A model generated the notes under the pieces. It did not search any database and was not told the DNA's origin. It saw only the letters and a list, made by a program, of their open reading frames with translations. A stretch of 64,000 nucleotides of DNA, from NCBI GenBank assembly GCA_030848705.1, contig CM061238.1, positions 30,224,655 through 30,288,654 of the forward strand, in the 5' to 3' direction. Positions 33,677 to 45,767 of the stretch are shown piece by piece; position 1 is the first letter of the stretch; each line of letters starts with the position of its first letter. This DNA is from Heracleum sosnowskyi (lineage: Eukaryota; Streptophyta; Magnoliopsida; Apiales; Apiaceae). Position numbers and translations under genes: made by a program.

Positions 33677-36600
33677 CTAGTCAGAACCAGAGATCATTCC
33701 AAGTTCATTTACCAATCTTGTAAAAGTAGCTTCACTCAAAGGTTTGGTGAAGATATCTGCAAGTTGTTGGTCTGTAGACACAAAATGAAGCTCAATGTTT
33801 CCTTCTTCCACATGTTCTCTGATAAAATGATACCTTATGCTGATGTGCTTGGTCATGGAATGCTGTACTGGATTACCTGTCATAGCAATAGCACTTTGGT
33901 TATCACAGAAAATAGGTATTCTAGAGTACCTTAACCCATAATCCAGCAATTGATTCTTCATCCATAAAATCTGTGCACAACAGCTACCAGCTGCTATATA
34001 CTCTGCTTCTGCAGTGGATGTAGAAATTGATTTCTGTTTCTTACTGTACCAAGAAACCAATCTGTCACCTAAAAATTGACAGCTTCCACTTGTACTTTTT
34101 CTATCTATCTTACAGCCTGCAAAATCTGCATCAGAGTAACCAATTAATTTAAACTCTGATTCTCTAGGATACCACAAACCCAGGGTTATGGTTCCTTTGA
34201 GATATTTGAAGATCCTTTTTACAGCTGTTAGATGAGGCTCTCTAGGATCTGCTTGAAATCTTGCACAAAGACATGTTGCATACATGATATCAGGTCTACT
34301 TGCAGTAAGATACAGTAGAGACCCTATCATTCCTCTGTAGTTAGTCACATTTACTGAGGCTCCTGTGTCTTTGTCAAGCTTCGTTGCTGTAGCCATGGGA
34401 GTTGTAGCAGATGAACTATCAAGCATACCAAATTTCTTTAGAAGATTTCTGGTATACTTTGCTTGATTGATAAAAATACCATCATCTGTTTGCTTTACTT
34501 GTAAGCCTAGAAAGTAACTAAGCTCTCCCATCATGCTCATTTGATACCTGGATTGCATAAGCTTTGCAAACTTCTTACAAAGTTTGTCATTAGTAGATCC
34601 AAAAATAATATCATCTACATAAATTTGAACTAAAAGCAAATCATCACCAGAATTGAAATAAAACAAGGTTTTATCAATTGTACCTCTTGTGAACCCACTT
34701 TCTAAAAGAAATTGAGCGAGAGTTTCATACCATGCTCTTGGTGCTTGCTTTAGTCCATATAATGCCTTGTCAAGCCTGTAGACATAATCTGGATGCTTGG
34801 AATCTACAAATCCTGGTGGTTGTTCAACAAACACTTCTTCTTCAAGCTTCCCATTGAGAAAAGCACTCTTTACATCCATCTGAAAGACTTTAAACTTCTT
34901 GTGTGCAGCATAGGCCAGAAAAATCCTTATGGCCTCCAATCTTGCAACTGGAGCAAAGGTTTCATCATAGTCAATTCCTTCCTGTTGTGAATAACCTTTT
35001 GCCACAAGTCTAGCCTTGTTTCTTGTAATCACACCTTCACTGTCAGTCTTGTTTCTGAAAACCCACTTTGTACCTACTATTGATCTATTCTTTGGTCTAG
35101 GTACAAGTGTCCAGACTTCATTTCTTTCAAATTCATTTAACTCTTCTTGCATTGCTGTAATCCAATTAGCATCTTGAAGAGCTTCCTCCACTTTCTTTGG
35201 TTCTGTTTGAGACAAGAAAGCATGATACAGACACTCATTATTTGTTGCACTTCTAGTTCTCACACTAGCATCAGGATCTCCAATTATGAGATCAGGTGTG
35301 TGTGCCTGTGTCCACTTTCTGGCTGTTGGTAAGTGGTTTCTTGCATCATTATTGAATCCTCCCCCTTGATCCATGCTCTCCTGATTCATACATTGACTTT
35401 CTGCAGTATCTGAGGCTCCCCTTGAGTTGGATGGCTCAGTGTTTGAACTGTCAGAGTTTGAATCAGTTTCCTCAACTGACTCACTTGCTGTGTCTTGTTG
35501 AGCTTCTTCACGCTCCCCCTCAACTGGTTCTCTATTTTGTTCAATTTGAGAATTTTCAGTTTCTTCAGTATTTACCAGTAGAGGTTCAGAGTATGCTCCG
35601 TCAGGGTTTGTCAAACCTGCTTCGTCAGAGTTTACATCATCAGAGAATAGATCTTCATTTTCAAAACGTAGTTGATCATATCCATCCTTGTCTTCAAGTC
35701 CAATTATTTTCTTGTCATCAAATGACACATGTATGGATTCCATGATCACCTTAGTTCTCAGATTGTAAACTCTGAATGCTTTTGTTGACAATGGATAGCC
35801 AACAAAGATTCCTTCATCAGCTTTTAACTCGAACTTGGTCAACTGTTCAGGATGAGTCTTCAACACAAAGCATTTGCATCCAAATATGTGAAAATATTTC
35901 AAATTTGGCTTCTTATTTTTAACCATTTCATATGGTGTTTTTCCATGCTTGTTGATCAGTGTAGCATTTTGAGTAAAACAAGCAGTTTGAACAGCTTCTG
36001 CCCAGAAATAAGTTGGCAATTTTGCTTCATCAAGCATAGTTCTGGCAGCTTCAATTAAAGTTCTGTTCTTTCTTTCAACTACACCATTTTGCTGTGGAGT
36101 TCCAGGTGCAGAAAATTCTTGTTTGACTCCTCTTTCCTTGCAGAAAGCTTCCATTATTGAGTTTCTGAATTCAGTTCCATTATCACTCCTTATAATTTTG
36201 ACTTTGTGCTGTGATCCTTTGTCCAGTAGATTTACATGATCCATCAGAGTTTGAGCAGTTTCATCCTTCTTTGATAAGAAATACACCCATGTATATCTAG
36301 TATATTCATCAACAATTACTAGAGCATATTTCTTTCTGCCCATTGACATCACATTCACTGGTCCAAAGAGATCAACATGTAGAAGATGATAAGGTTCCAC
36401 TACTGAAGATTCAGATTTGCTCTTGAAAGATGACTTCCTTTGCTTGGCCTTTTGACAAGAATCACATAGACCATCTAGATTAAGTATTGATTTTGGAAGT
36501 CCTCTTACAAGATCCTTTCTTATCAGCTCATTGATGTTGTTCAAATTGAGATGAGAGAGCTTCTTGTGCCAATTCCAACTCTCTTCATTTGACATTTTTG

Positions 36601-38224
36601 CAGTCAGACACACTGTACTTCCATCAGAGTTTGTTACCAAACTTGCTTCATAAATATTGTTGCGTCTGTGTCCAACTAGAACAACTTTTCCAGTAGATTT
36701 ACTGATAACTTCACAGTATTCACTATGAAAATCTACATGGTTTCCTCTGTCACAGATTTGACTCACAGATAACAGATTATGCTTGAGTCCTGAGACTAGA
36801 GCTACATTTGTGATGATGACACTTCCAAGATTGATATTGCCATATCCCAGAGTGTGTCCTATGTTGCCATCTCCATAGGAAACTTTTGGGCCAGCCTTCT
36901 CCTCAAAGTCTGATAGCAGGGCTTTGTTTCCAGTCATATGTCCTGAGCATCCACTGTCCAAGATAAGTGTGCTCTCTATTATACCCTTATTTTCTGATGA
37001 CTCAACTTCATCTTTGAGAGTTGCCATGAGTGCATAATTCACTCCATCATCAGAATCTGAAGTATCTGCCCAGTCTTTGCCTTTAGAGATGAGTGCTTTT
37101 TCAGTTCTTCCTTTCTTGCACTCTGGAGCATAGTGACCCATCTCTTTGCACTTGTAACACTGGATCTCAGATTTGTCCTTCTTACCAGACTTGGTATCCC
37201 TTCCATCAGACTTTCTGAAATTCTTCTTCTCAGAATTTGAATCTCTCCTTGAGAATCTTTTACCCTTCTTGAAGTTCTTGAATCCCATCTTCTTAAATGT
37301 CTTAACCATCAAGGCAGCCATTTGCATCATCTCCTCTTCATCATCCTCAGAATCAGAAGCTTCATCAAAGTTTGAATCATCATCAGAGTTTGATGACTCA
37401 CTCTCAGATTTGATCACTAAAGCCTTTCCCTTGGCTTTCTTCCTTGATGATTCCTTCTTAATGGGCTTCTCCTCAACTTTGAGAGCAATAGATTTTGTCT
37501 TCTTGCTGGATCTCCTGTTTCTTTGTTCTATCTCAAGTTCATGAGTCTTTAACAATCCATAGATCTCATCAAGATCTGTATCAGCAAGATCATAATTATC
37601 TCTGATTGTTGTTGCCTTTAAATCCCACTTTTCAGGTATAGATAAAAGAAACTTGAGATTTGACTCTTCAAGTTCATATTCTTTATCAACCAGAGACAGA
37701 TCGTTCAACAGTTTGCAAAATCTGTCATAAGTCTCAGTCAAGGTTTCATTAGTTCTTGAATCAAAGTGCTCATACTCCTGTGTGAGTATTGTCTTTCTAT
37801 TCTTCTTGATAGCACCTGTTCCTTGGCATCTGACTTCTAGAGCATCCCATATCTCTTTGGCAGTCTTGCAGCCAATTACTCTGTTAGACATAACGTTATC
37901 TAACGCACTGTGGAGAAGATGTCTAACCTTTGCATCCTTTGCAATTGATGAGATGTCCTCAGGAGTCAAATCTTTCTTTTCCTTTGGAACAGTCTTTTGT
38001 TCTTGTCCATCAACAACAGGGGCTAGTTTGGTTGGATTATGAGGACCATCATTAATTCTGTCAAGATATTCTGGATCTGTAGCCTCCAGAAACATGGTCA
38101 TCTTCACCTTCCAAATCGGATACTCTACAGGCCTGAGAATCGGAACCCTGATTGTTTCATATCGACTCACAGAATTAGGCTTAACCTGTTCAGCCTTGGA
38201 AGCAGTTTGATTTTCTTCAGACAT
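33677..38224 (-). CDS. Gag-Pol polyprotein of element A, uninterrupted
   Basis: 1515 codons from an ATG at 38224. Domains: copia Gag core (about 20-240), acidic Ser/Asp stretch (270-300), CCHC knuckle at 356-369, protease active site Asp at 423 (LDSGCSGH), integrase zinc region about 553-590, integrase catalytic D618, D681 and E717, a Ser/Glu-rich linker (870-960), RT with YVDD at 1202-1205, and RNase H in the last 170 residues (SDADFAG, AEAEYIAAG, CDNQSAIA). All catalytic residues I can check are intact. Unlike element B, gag and pol are fused in one frame with no stop between them, and Gag lacks B's coiled coil and two extra zinc knuckles. It would supply the particle, protein processing, cDNA synthesis and integration. 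Confidence 0.95.
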   Translation of the reverse strand: MSEENQTASKAEQVKPNSVSRYETIRVPILRPVEYPIWKVKMTMFLEATDPEYLDRINDGPHNPTKLAPVVDGQEQKTVPKEKKDLTPEDISSIAKDAKVRHLLHSALDNVMSNRVIGCKTAKEIWDALEVRCQGTGAIKKNRKTILTQEYEHFDSRTNETLTETYDRFCKLLNDLSLVDKEYELEESNLKFLLSIPEKWDLKATTIRDNYDLADTDLDEIYGLLKTHELEIEQRNRRSSKKTKSIALKVEEKPIKKESSRKKAKGKALVIKSESESSNSDDDSNFDEASDSEDDEEEMMQMAALMVKTFKKMGFKNFKKGKRFSRRDSNSEKKNFRKSDGRDTKSGKKDKSEIQCYKCKEMGHYAPECKKGRTEKALISKGKDWADTSDSDDGVNYALMATLKDEVESSENKGIIESTLILDSGCSGHMTGNKALLSDFEEKAGPKVSYGDGNIGHTLGYGNINLGSVIITNVALVSGLKHNLLSVSQICDRGNHVDFHSEYCEVISKSTGKVVLVGHRRNNIYEASLVTNSDGSTVCLTAKMSNEESWNWHKKLSHLNLNNINELIRKDLVRGLPKSILNLDGLCDSCQKAKQRKSSFKSKSESSVVEPYHLLHVDLFGPVNVMSMGRKKYALVIVDEYTRYTWVYFLSKKDETAQTLMDHVNLLDKGSQHKVKIIRSDNGTEFRNSIMEAFCKERGVKQEFSAPGTPQQNGVVERKNRTLIEAARTMLDEAKLPTYFWAEAVQTACFTQNATLINKHGKTPYEMVKNKKPNLKYFHIFGCKCFVLKTHPEQLTKFELKADEGIFVGYPLSTKAFRVYNLRTKVIMESIHVSFDDKKIIGLEDKDGYDQLRFENEDLFSDDVNSDEAGLTNPDGAYSEPLLVNTEETENSQIEQNREPVEGEREEAQQDTASESVEETDSNSDSSNTEPSNSRGASDTAESQCMNQESMDQGGGFNNDARNHLPTARKWTQAHTPDLIIGDPDASVRTRSATNNECLYHAFLSQTEPKKVEEALQDANWITAMQEELNEFERNEVWTLVPRPKNRSIVGTKWVFRNKTDSEGVITRNKARLVAKGYSQQEGIDYDETFAPVARLEAIRIFLAYAAHKKFKVFQMDVKSAFLNGKLEEEVFVEQPPGFVDSKHPDYVYRLDKALYGLKQAPRAWYETLAQFLLESGFTRGTIDKTLFYFNSGDDLLLVQIYVDDIIFGSTNDKLCKKFAKLMQSRYQMSMMGELSYFLGLQVKQTDDGIFINQAKYTRNLLKKFGMLDSSSATTPMATATKLDKDTGASVNVTNYRGMIGSLLYLTASRPDIMYATCLCARFQADPREPHLTAVKRIFKYLKGTITLGLWYPRESEFKLIGYSDADFAGCKIDRKSTSGSCQFLGDRLVSWYSKKQKSISTSTAEAEYIAAGSCCAQILWMKNQLLDYGLRYSRIPIFCDNQSAIAMTGNPVQHSMTKHISIRYHFIREHVEEGNIELHFVSTDQQLADIFTKPLSEATFTRLVNELGMISGSD

Positions 38225-38273
38225 GATTATTACTGTGTTTGAATCGTAAAACTGTATATATTAAACAGCCTTG

Positions 38274-38285
38274 GCTCTGATACCA
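38274..38285 (-). promoter_or_regulatory. Primer-binding site of element A (initiator Met-tRNA type)
   Basis: TGGTATCAGAGC on the minus strand, two bases from the LTR end. Confidence 0.9.
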
Positions 38286-38287
38286 AT

Positions 38288-38833
38288 TGTTAGGCCGAAT
38301 ACACAATATAATCAAGTATGTATGAAAATAACGACAATTAAGAACACTGTTTATGAATCAATAAACTGTAATTATATTAACAGCTTCTCTCTTTATGATG
38401 TTAATGAATCACAAAGAGCTTCTAGGTTACAAGAATAATATATCAATAATCGCGTCCCTTCTAGGGATAACCTATCTGTGTTTATATAGTACACAGCTAC
38501 ATACAATCCTTATCTAATTGATATTCCTACAAGTTAGCTATACAAAACTTATCAATTAAGGATTGCTTCTTATCTTCCATTCTGTTTCCTTAGCTGTATC
38601 AATATATTCTGCTTCTTTCCATCTTCAGAATATATTGCTTCTAAAATCTTTAATTCAGCACCGACAGCTAACTCAACTATCACCTTGTCAGACTTTTCAT
38701 AAACTCTGACCGGCTTCCTTTAAACTCTTCACCCTGTCAGAGTTTAATTAAACTCTGACCGGCTTCTGATAAACTCTTGTCAGTACCTGTTGCTTAAACA
38801 CTGATAAACAAACATTAGCAATTATATCTAACA
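38288..38833 (-). repeat. 5' LTR of element A
   Basis: 546 bp. TATATAAA on the minus strand (38481-38488) is the likely promoter TATA box and is also found in element B's LTR in the same word context (next to a CTGTGT-like word). Confidence 0.95.
38736..38759. repeat. 24-bp perfect palindrome in the 5' LTR of A
   Basis: Same as at 28231-28254. Confidence 0.85.
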
Positions 38834-41800
38834 GTTTACTTATTTAATAAATTTTATTAATTGTTTTTAAATCAAAAATAGGTTCCCAAAACAATGTTTT
38901 CCATTTAAGTCCGTCTTTTAAGAGGATTTAAATGCTCGCTCAACTATCAAAAATATGGGAAACCTGATTTAAGTGTTTGCTACTCTTTTTAAACTCTCAA
39001 ACTCAAAAACTATCAGGGGACAGATATTTTCTCGAAGCAATTTAGTTGCTGCAAGTCGAATATTGTGTTACCACCTCAACGCTCGAGGGGTAAATTCATG
39101 GAACAAGTCGATATCCATTAACAAGCATCGCTTGGGAAATATTGGAGAATCTTCCTTTCCAACCTAGATACAACTACTGAGTGGAGTCGTATCAACAAGT
39201 ATTACACTTGGGGAAAGGAAGACAATATTTACGTTTCAGAGTCATGGATTTCATCTGAACTAGGAACATGTGTAAGAGGTCGAGTCGCGCCGATCCATCA
39301 CCTTATTGCCCCAAATGGGCCGGGAGATCCAGAAAGGCGGTAGACAATGTCAGGCTGTCGTGATACTTCCATCTACATGTAGAAAACATATTTTTGTTCT
39401 ACAACCTGCTATTGATCATAGTAAGGTTGGTACGACGGGCGCGGAGAAGGCTCCAGTATTGGTTCATCATCCATTTTGGATAATTCTGCAACATGTACTG
39501 AAAGGGACCACGGATGACTCCATTGGTACAGTTTTACCGATCATGTTGGCAGAGGGATTCTGCAACATGTATTGAAAGGGACCAAGGATGACACTGTGGT
39601 ACAGGTTTACCGGTCATGTTGGCAGGGGGTCGAAAAGTGTTCGAAATGAAGTGACAATAAATTCATGCAACTTCATCTTTTATTTTATGAGTTATGACTC
39701 TGTGGATACCTTACATAACAGGAGTTATGGTAAGGGAGTTGTTTATACTGAATCACCTTATAACTTCATCTTTTAAGTTATATGTTGGTATTCTGCTCAC
39801 ATAGCAGATAATTTTTGGAAAGGCTATATTGGTTTACTTTCAAACCTCATCTTTTATATTATACTAGAACTTTGTTCATAGTATGAATATCGAAAGTTGC
39901 AGAGTATTATGAAAATGATATTTGAAATACAACAATGGTACTGTTTTTGGAATACATTCCGATAAGGAAATAATGTCAGTATCGAGATATTATGACAAAT
40001 TATTGTCTTATACCCGCTTTATTCTGGGTTGAATTAAAGGTAGAATTATGCCATACTTTCATTACCTTGCTGAGCTATCGCTCACTCTTGCTATTGTTTT
40101 ATATATATTATATAGCAGCGAAGCAGGATGCCAATGGGATGGCACATACCCCGCAAGGCGTTTCCATAAACAGTTTCTAGCAGTGATCCCGAGAGTAGTA
40201 CGAACCAATCGAATCAGGCTACAACGTTTGGTATTCAACTTATGTATAGACGTGAATGGTATGAAAGGATTGTGAGAATCAGAAGGCTAAGTTGGTAATG
40301 TAACATTACTTAGAAATTGTATCAGTGACAGATTCAAAAAGACATTTGGGTATTGTAATAAAAATTATTTATTCCGCAGTTGTTGTGTCGTGTCATTTCT
40401 GAGACTCTAACCTGTGTGTGTGTGTGTGTGAGACGTATATTCTGGGGTCATGAGCAGGTGAATTATGAACGGTGTGAGTAATACAGGTAAGGCAAGGAGT
40501 ACAAGGATCGTGACTACCCTAAATCCCTGACCACGGATTTGGGGCTGTTACAGGAAAAATACTATTCGCATTTAATTACCTTTAACTATCTTAAGATAAT
40601 AGTTGGGAATCTCTAATTGTAATATCTTTTCTGAAAATCAGAAAGTTATATTTTTGTGTAAATAATAGAACCTTTGATCATATATAAGGTTCTAAGATTT
40701 TTAAATCATTTTTGGAATATTTAATAAATACCCAAATAATAAATATTAAATTATTATTCAATATAACTACTTAAGTGAATATTCAAAATAATATTCACTT
40801 AATTAAATAATAATCAATTAATAAATATTGAATTATTATTCAATATAAACACTTAAGTGAATATTCAAAAATAATATTCACTTTAATTAAATAATATTCA
40901 AATAATATTTATCATAATATTATTTAAATATCTCACCTTAAATATCCCATAATATAGATATTGGAATATTTAATAACTATTTAAAATATAACCGTCCCTG
41001 GAACCTTCCAGCTTTTGACAGTAGTTTAAAACAAAATAATAATTTGACTCCCGGTCTAAGTTTTAAAACCATCGTACAAGTACTCTATACTTAGAGTCTT
41101 TAACCTTTAACCTTGGTTTATATCTAGTACTTAGATAGCATATAAACCTTATACCTTATACAGCTTTTTACAAAGCGAAAACAGTTTTACGTTATTTCAC
41201 AGCATAAAGCAGCATATATAGCAATAGCACAACATATATCACAACAGCATCATTATATGGTATAGGGTTTGAAAACTTGCATAATATTGTATGCATATAA
41301 TACATTTGAAAGCATGCATCTATCATATGCATATTAACATCTTCATAGTTTAAAATCCAAACACATCCATATACGATGTACGGTTTGAAAACATGCATAA
41401 TATCGTATGCATATATTACATTTGAAAGCATGCATCTATCATACGAATCATTACTACAAGTAATTTGAAATTACAGCATGGAATGAGAAAACTTGCCTCG
41501 GGTCCTTGGTTGTTAGGGGTTCAAGAACTTGCCGGGAAATCTATAAACAAAGAAATACCTGATCAGTCCCCTGGCTTAATCATTTAAAGTGCATTTAACT
41601 TAAGCACTAACGTTCTATTAACGAACATCAATTGTCTCGCTCTTGGTCATCTATAACCTCATAACATTCCGTAAACTTCTACGTCAAAAGTTTGGGTAGG
41701 TATCTATCCTCAAAACCCAAGTACTTATCCATTACTAACTTCTTGTTTTTAACCATCCCCTTAAGGGCATTTCACTCGCGCAACCTTTGTTCCCGTATTT

Positions 41801-43801
41801 TTATAAAATCACCAACTTCTCTTTTTAACACAAACCCTTCTAAGTTTCCTTTCCTAACCATTCATGCTATTCTCCACTTTAATATCTCGGCCAAATTTCA
41901 TTTTTAAAGGGTTTGATCACTAACTCAAAGTTCACACAATGAACTACCTAGTTACGCGAAACCGCTTTCACTAAAACGGACGTTTCTCCTAAACCGTAAA
42001 TCGAAACGACACGATTCTTTCGCTAAAACAATCTAGGAAACAGAGCCTACATGCTCATGGTCAGAAACTTCAAGTTTATGCCCTGTAATGCAATCATGGT
42101 TTCTGTCTAAACTACCTAAGTAAAATCCGACATGGTAACGGTGCTTACGCGTACTTCCCGTGTTTTTAAACACTCAATCCAACTACAATTCAACCATCAA
42201 CCAACCACCAATCAAACTCAAGCTAATACTACCATTTTTATGTCCAAACAAGGTCACACCCTAGTTCATAAGTTTATCCACAAATCAACCACTAAACATG
42301 CTTAAAATCATGCATACATGCTTTATTACTACATAGTTCTCATTCAATCACTTCTAACTACTAGATCAAAGCATAATCTTAAAAAGAAAGAAGTTTTATA
42401 CCTTCCTTGGATCTTAACAAAGGCTATCTATGGATGGTATATCCTTCCTTGCTCCTTAACTATGCTAATCAATCCTAAAATCATCAAAACAAAACAAGAT
42501 CTTATGAGTTTACTATTCACATCACTATTCATCATCATCTTGTAAAATCCATAACAAATCGAAAAATAAGAGTTTGGTGCTAAATGTTTTACCAGATCTT
42601 GTGCTCTTCATAAGGTTTCTTTGGAGTTATAGATCATCAAATTTAAAGCTTCCTAGCTAGGGTTTTGAGCCCCATATTTCTGCTGGACAGAAACTGGACA
42701 GATTGGGTTCTCCAACTTGGGGAAGAGATTTGGCTAGGCTACACTCCTTCATTTACCATGAAATTTTGAAAGAATGTTACCCATGGAGTGGAGAAGCTAT
42801 GGTTAAAATTTGGTGATTTAAGGATGGATAGAACTTGAGTTATGAATTGTTCTTTCCACAATGTTCAAGCTGATCAGAATTTGGGAGAAATGGGGGAGAT
42901 GAATACTTTCTTTCTTTTCTTTCTTTTTTGTGCAATAAAACTTAATTACACACTTCTAATTTGTGTGGTTAAAAGAATGGTTAAGTCACCAATGCCAAGT
43001 GTCATCCATTGAGTGATTCTTTGAAGAAAATGGTGACAAGGTGGTGATGTGTTTGCATTTGTGTGGTGGAAAAGTTGTGTGGCTCACAACAAGCCAACAA
43101 TGCTCTCACGTGGCTCGTTAAGCACCACATCTTCCGTGCACTCGTTTTTATTCTAATTTCTCGAGTCCTTGATCTCGTTTTCAAATTCCGATTGCAAACT
43201 TAGTCATCATTTAACTCCACAAAGCTTTCTCTGAAATTTCAAATCGTTCGGAGTCCGGAAATTTTTACTATCCATTTGGGATCGTTTTTGATCGCTTAAA
43301 TCATCTTAATTCCAGAATTACTTATTCCCAAATTCCAACGAGTCCCACATACGATCTTATATGATACTTCTCCTTTGGTTAGGGTTTAATCCATAATTCA
43401 TCATGTTTTTGCTTCGTTGCTAATCTTGTTATAAGTTCGAGCGATTCCGAAAACGTTTCGTTGCACTAATGCTAGGGGATATCCTCTTGATCTTTTATTG
43501 CCTTGGCTTAACGTATGATCATAGATTTCTCATTCTACATACTTTCTCAAAACGATCAAATCAATAAATCCTTGATTGTCCGATGAATAGTGATCAAAAT
43601 TTAAAGTTGGAATCTCCCGATTCTGATCGCGTTTACATTCACTTATTTTCCTTATACATCACTAATATAACTTCGAAACATTCATTCCGTATCCTCCACA
43701 TAGTGTGGTCTGAAAATTTTTCCATCAGCAAATTTACTATTCATCACATTTACTATTCATCAATTTTTTTTTAACTAAGTCCAAAATTTGGGGTTATTAC
43801 A

Positions 43802-43815
43802 GTCTCCCCTACTTA
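43802..43815 (-). promoter_or_regulatory. Polypurine tract of element E
   Basis: The minus strand reads AGTAGGGGAGAC directly before TGTAATAACCCC, the start of the 3' LTR. Confidence 0.75.
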
Positions 43816-44321
43816 AAAGGATTCCGTCCCGGAATCTAAGAAAATAGCCGAGGTTACTCTTTCAATATAAAAATCTCCAGTTTCCAGGTTGACTCCTCAA
43901 CCCTCTGGTTTCATTACAACACTTACTCATTCCGATCTGTGATATCTACCAGACGCTTTATATAAGCCAATTCTGGTTGTACTCTTATACACCCATTCTC
44001 TATTAACATCCGATTATTCTTGCAATCGGCAGTACAACGCTTACCGTAACTTCGGTTATCTGAAATGTTTCTTTCGGTCGGTCCGTCGGTCTGCGGATCC
44101 TACGTAGTGCTCACACTCACTCTCGTTGCCAAACACGTTTGGAAAACTACTCCCGAGCCTGGAGTTCATTCATTGGTCCTTACCTATAACTTTTTTTACT
44201 CTCCGCGTAACTGTCTCTCTATGACAGATCTTTATTCCTTAATTTATTCAGGCTCAATCAGGACTTTTAAATAATCCTTGTTGTACTCTTAACTTCAACT
44301 TCATTCTTTCAGATCCTCTTA

Positions 44322-45767
44322 TTAGTCCTTCTGAAAATTAGCATCCTTTATCTCTTGAACATTGAGAACCCAAACTCGGTAAAAATACCTTATGATTCCT
44401 TTATCATCTTTCTCAGTCTTTAATGCTTTCTCCAACATTGACTTCCTACCTTTACTCGTCATTTGCTCTTGACATAACTTGATCTCCTGCAGCAATTCCG
44501 GTTGCATTGCAATCTCAACTAGTCTCTCAATACCATTTCTGGTTATCTTAACCTCAATTTCCATTTTACTAAATCCTTGGATTAACTTTATCCAACGATG
44601 TTATCATCTTAAGTCTCTCAGACTAAGGGCATCGGCCACCACATTGGCCTTCCCTGGGTGGTAAAGGATCCCACCGTCATAATCCTTGATTAGCTTTAGC
44701 TACCTTTTCAACCCTCATGGTAAGTTCTTTCTGGGAAAGTGTATCTAATGCTCTTATGATTGTGTAAATCTCGCACTTCTTTCCATACAAGTAGTGCCTC
44801 CAAACCTTTAAAGCGAAAACTATCGCTGCCAATTCTAAGTCATGCGTAGGGTATCTAAATTCATATTCCTTTAACTGTCTGGATGCATACACAATTACCT
44901 TTCCGTGCTGCATAAGCACAAACTCTAATCCTTTATGCGATGCGTCGCTATAGATCACAAAAATCTCCCTTCCCGTCTGGTAGTACCAGTACAGGGCAGT
45001 GACTAGTCTCTTCTTTAATTTCTGGAAACTTTTCTCCCCTCAGTGCTTCTAACACGATCCTCAAATGTTCTGCATGTTCTTCCTCTGTCTAGGAGTAGAC
45101 TAAAATATCATCGATTAAAATATGATACACTTGTCCAAATACTTCTTGAAAACTCGATTCCTCAAGTCCATTAAAGTTGCAGGGGCATTCGTTAGCCCAA
45201 CGACATCGCTAAAACTCGTAGTGTCCATACCTGGTGCGGAACGCAGTCTTGGGTACGTCCTCAAGTTTAATATTACACTAGTGGCATCCAGTTCTCAATC
45301 AATCTTCGAGAATTTAACTGCATCATGCAGCCGATCGATCCAATCACCGATCCTTGGCAGGGGTATTCATTCTTAACTGATAGCCTATTCAGCTTTCGAT
45401 AGTTTATGCACAGCCTCATGTTGTCGTCCTTTTTCTTCACCAATAATACGGGTGCATCCCACGTTGACGCACTTGGTCTTATCATTCCTTTCTCTAATAA
45501 TTCCTACAATTGAGCGACTAATTTCTTCATCTCGACTGGAGCTAGTCGGTACGGGGCCTTCGAAACTGGCACCGTTCTTGGAGCTAATTCTATAGCAGAC
45601 TTTATTTCTCTATCGGGTGGTAATCCTGGGAGATCTTCTGGAAATACATCCTCGAATTCGTTGACAACTGGTATATTATGTACACTGGGTACTTCCCGTT
45701 TCGTATCCATCACAGTCGCTAAACAAGTTTCACATCCTTCGATATCAATCGTTCCCTCGTTCGACAA
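44322..45767 (-). pseudogene. Decayed pol of element E (RT, RNase H, start of integrase)
   Basis: Reading 5' to 3' on the minus strand: 45767-45504 has the gypsy RT entry region with FEDVFPEDLPGLPP and APYRLAP. A TAG at 45504 sits where Gln is usual. 45485-45380 has RPSASTWDAPVLLVKKKD and CINYRKLN. Around 45090-45120 an IDDILVY word marks the RT catalytic site. 44958-44677 has RNase H with YSDASHKGL and YASRQLKEYE. 44564-44322 has the linker before integrase with QPELLQEIKLCQE. Frameshifts and small deletions separate these pieces. No complete integrase or chromodomain is seen. The motifs fit Tekay/Del chromoviruses. Confidence 0.85.

Larger units (their letters stand above)
27783..38833 (-). 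mobile_element. Element A: young SIRE/Maximus-like Ty1/copia retrotransposon
   Basis: The target duplication GTTTA is at 27778-27782 and 38834-38838. The LTRs are 546 bp and I count two mismatches between them. The interior has a primer-binding site, an uninterrupted 1515-codon gag-pol, a small ORF on the opposite strand, a 1130-codon accessory ORF and a polypurine tract. This is the most intact element in the window and could be autonomous for gag-pol functions; activity is not shown. At 11,051 bp its length suits SIRE-type elements. Confidence 0.95.
24699..40552 (+). mobile_element. Element F: solo LTR related to E's LTR, inserted in opposite orientation
   Basis: The target duplication GGAAA is at 24694-24698 and 40553-40557. 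The element begins TGTAATAACCCG and ends GGGGCTGTTACA, the reverse complement layout of E's LTR ends. A block at about 25510-25690 is the reverse complement of E's LTR sequence at about 42650-42830. Without element A it is 4798 bp, close to the LTR length of E, and has no pol, primer-binding site or second LTR. It is therefore a solo LTR left by recombination of a related, clearly diverged family. Confidence 0.8.
22955..43801 (-). repeat. 3' LTR of element E (interrupted by F at 24699-40552)
   Basis: The two halves (22955-24698 and 40558-43801) align end to end with the right LTR. The right LTR shows the uninterrupted sequence TTGGAAAAATACTATTCGC, proving the insertion point of F. Features inside: three hairpin-like ATACxGTTCAAxATACxGTA words (about 23520, 23690 and 23765) and a 54-bp tandem repeat at 24192. 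No genes; small ORFs here recur in the other LTR only because LTRs are copies. Confidence 0.9.
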
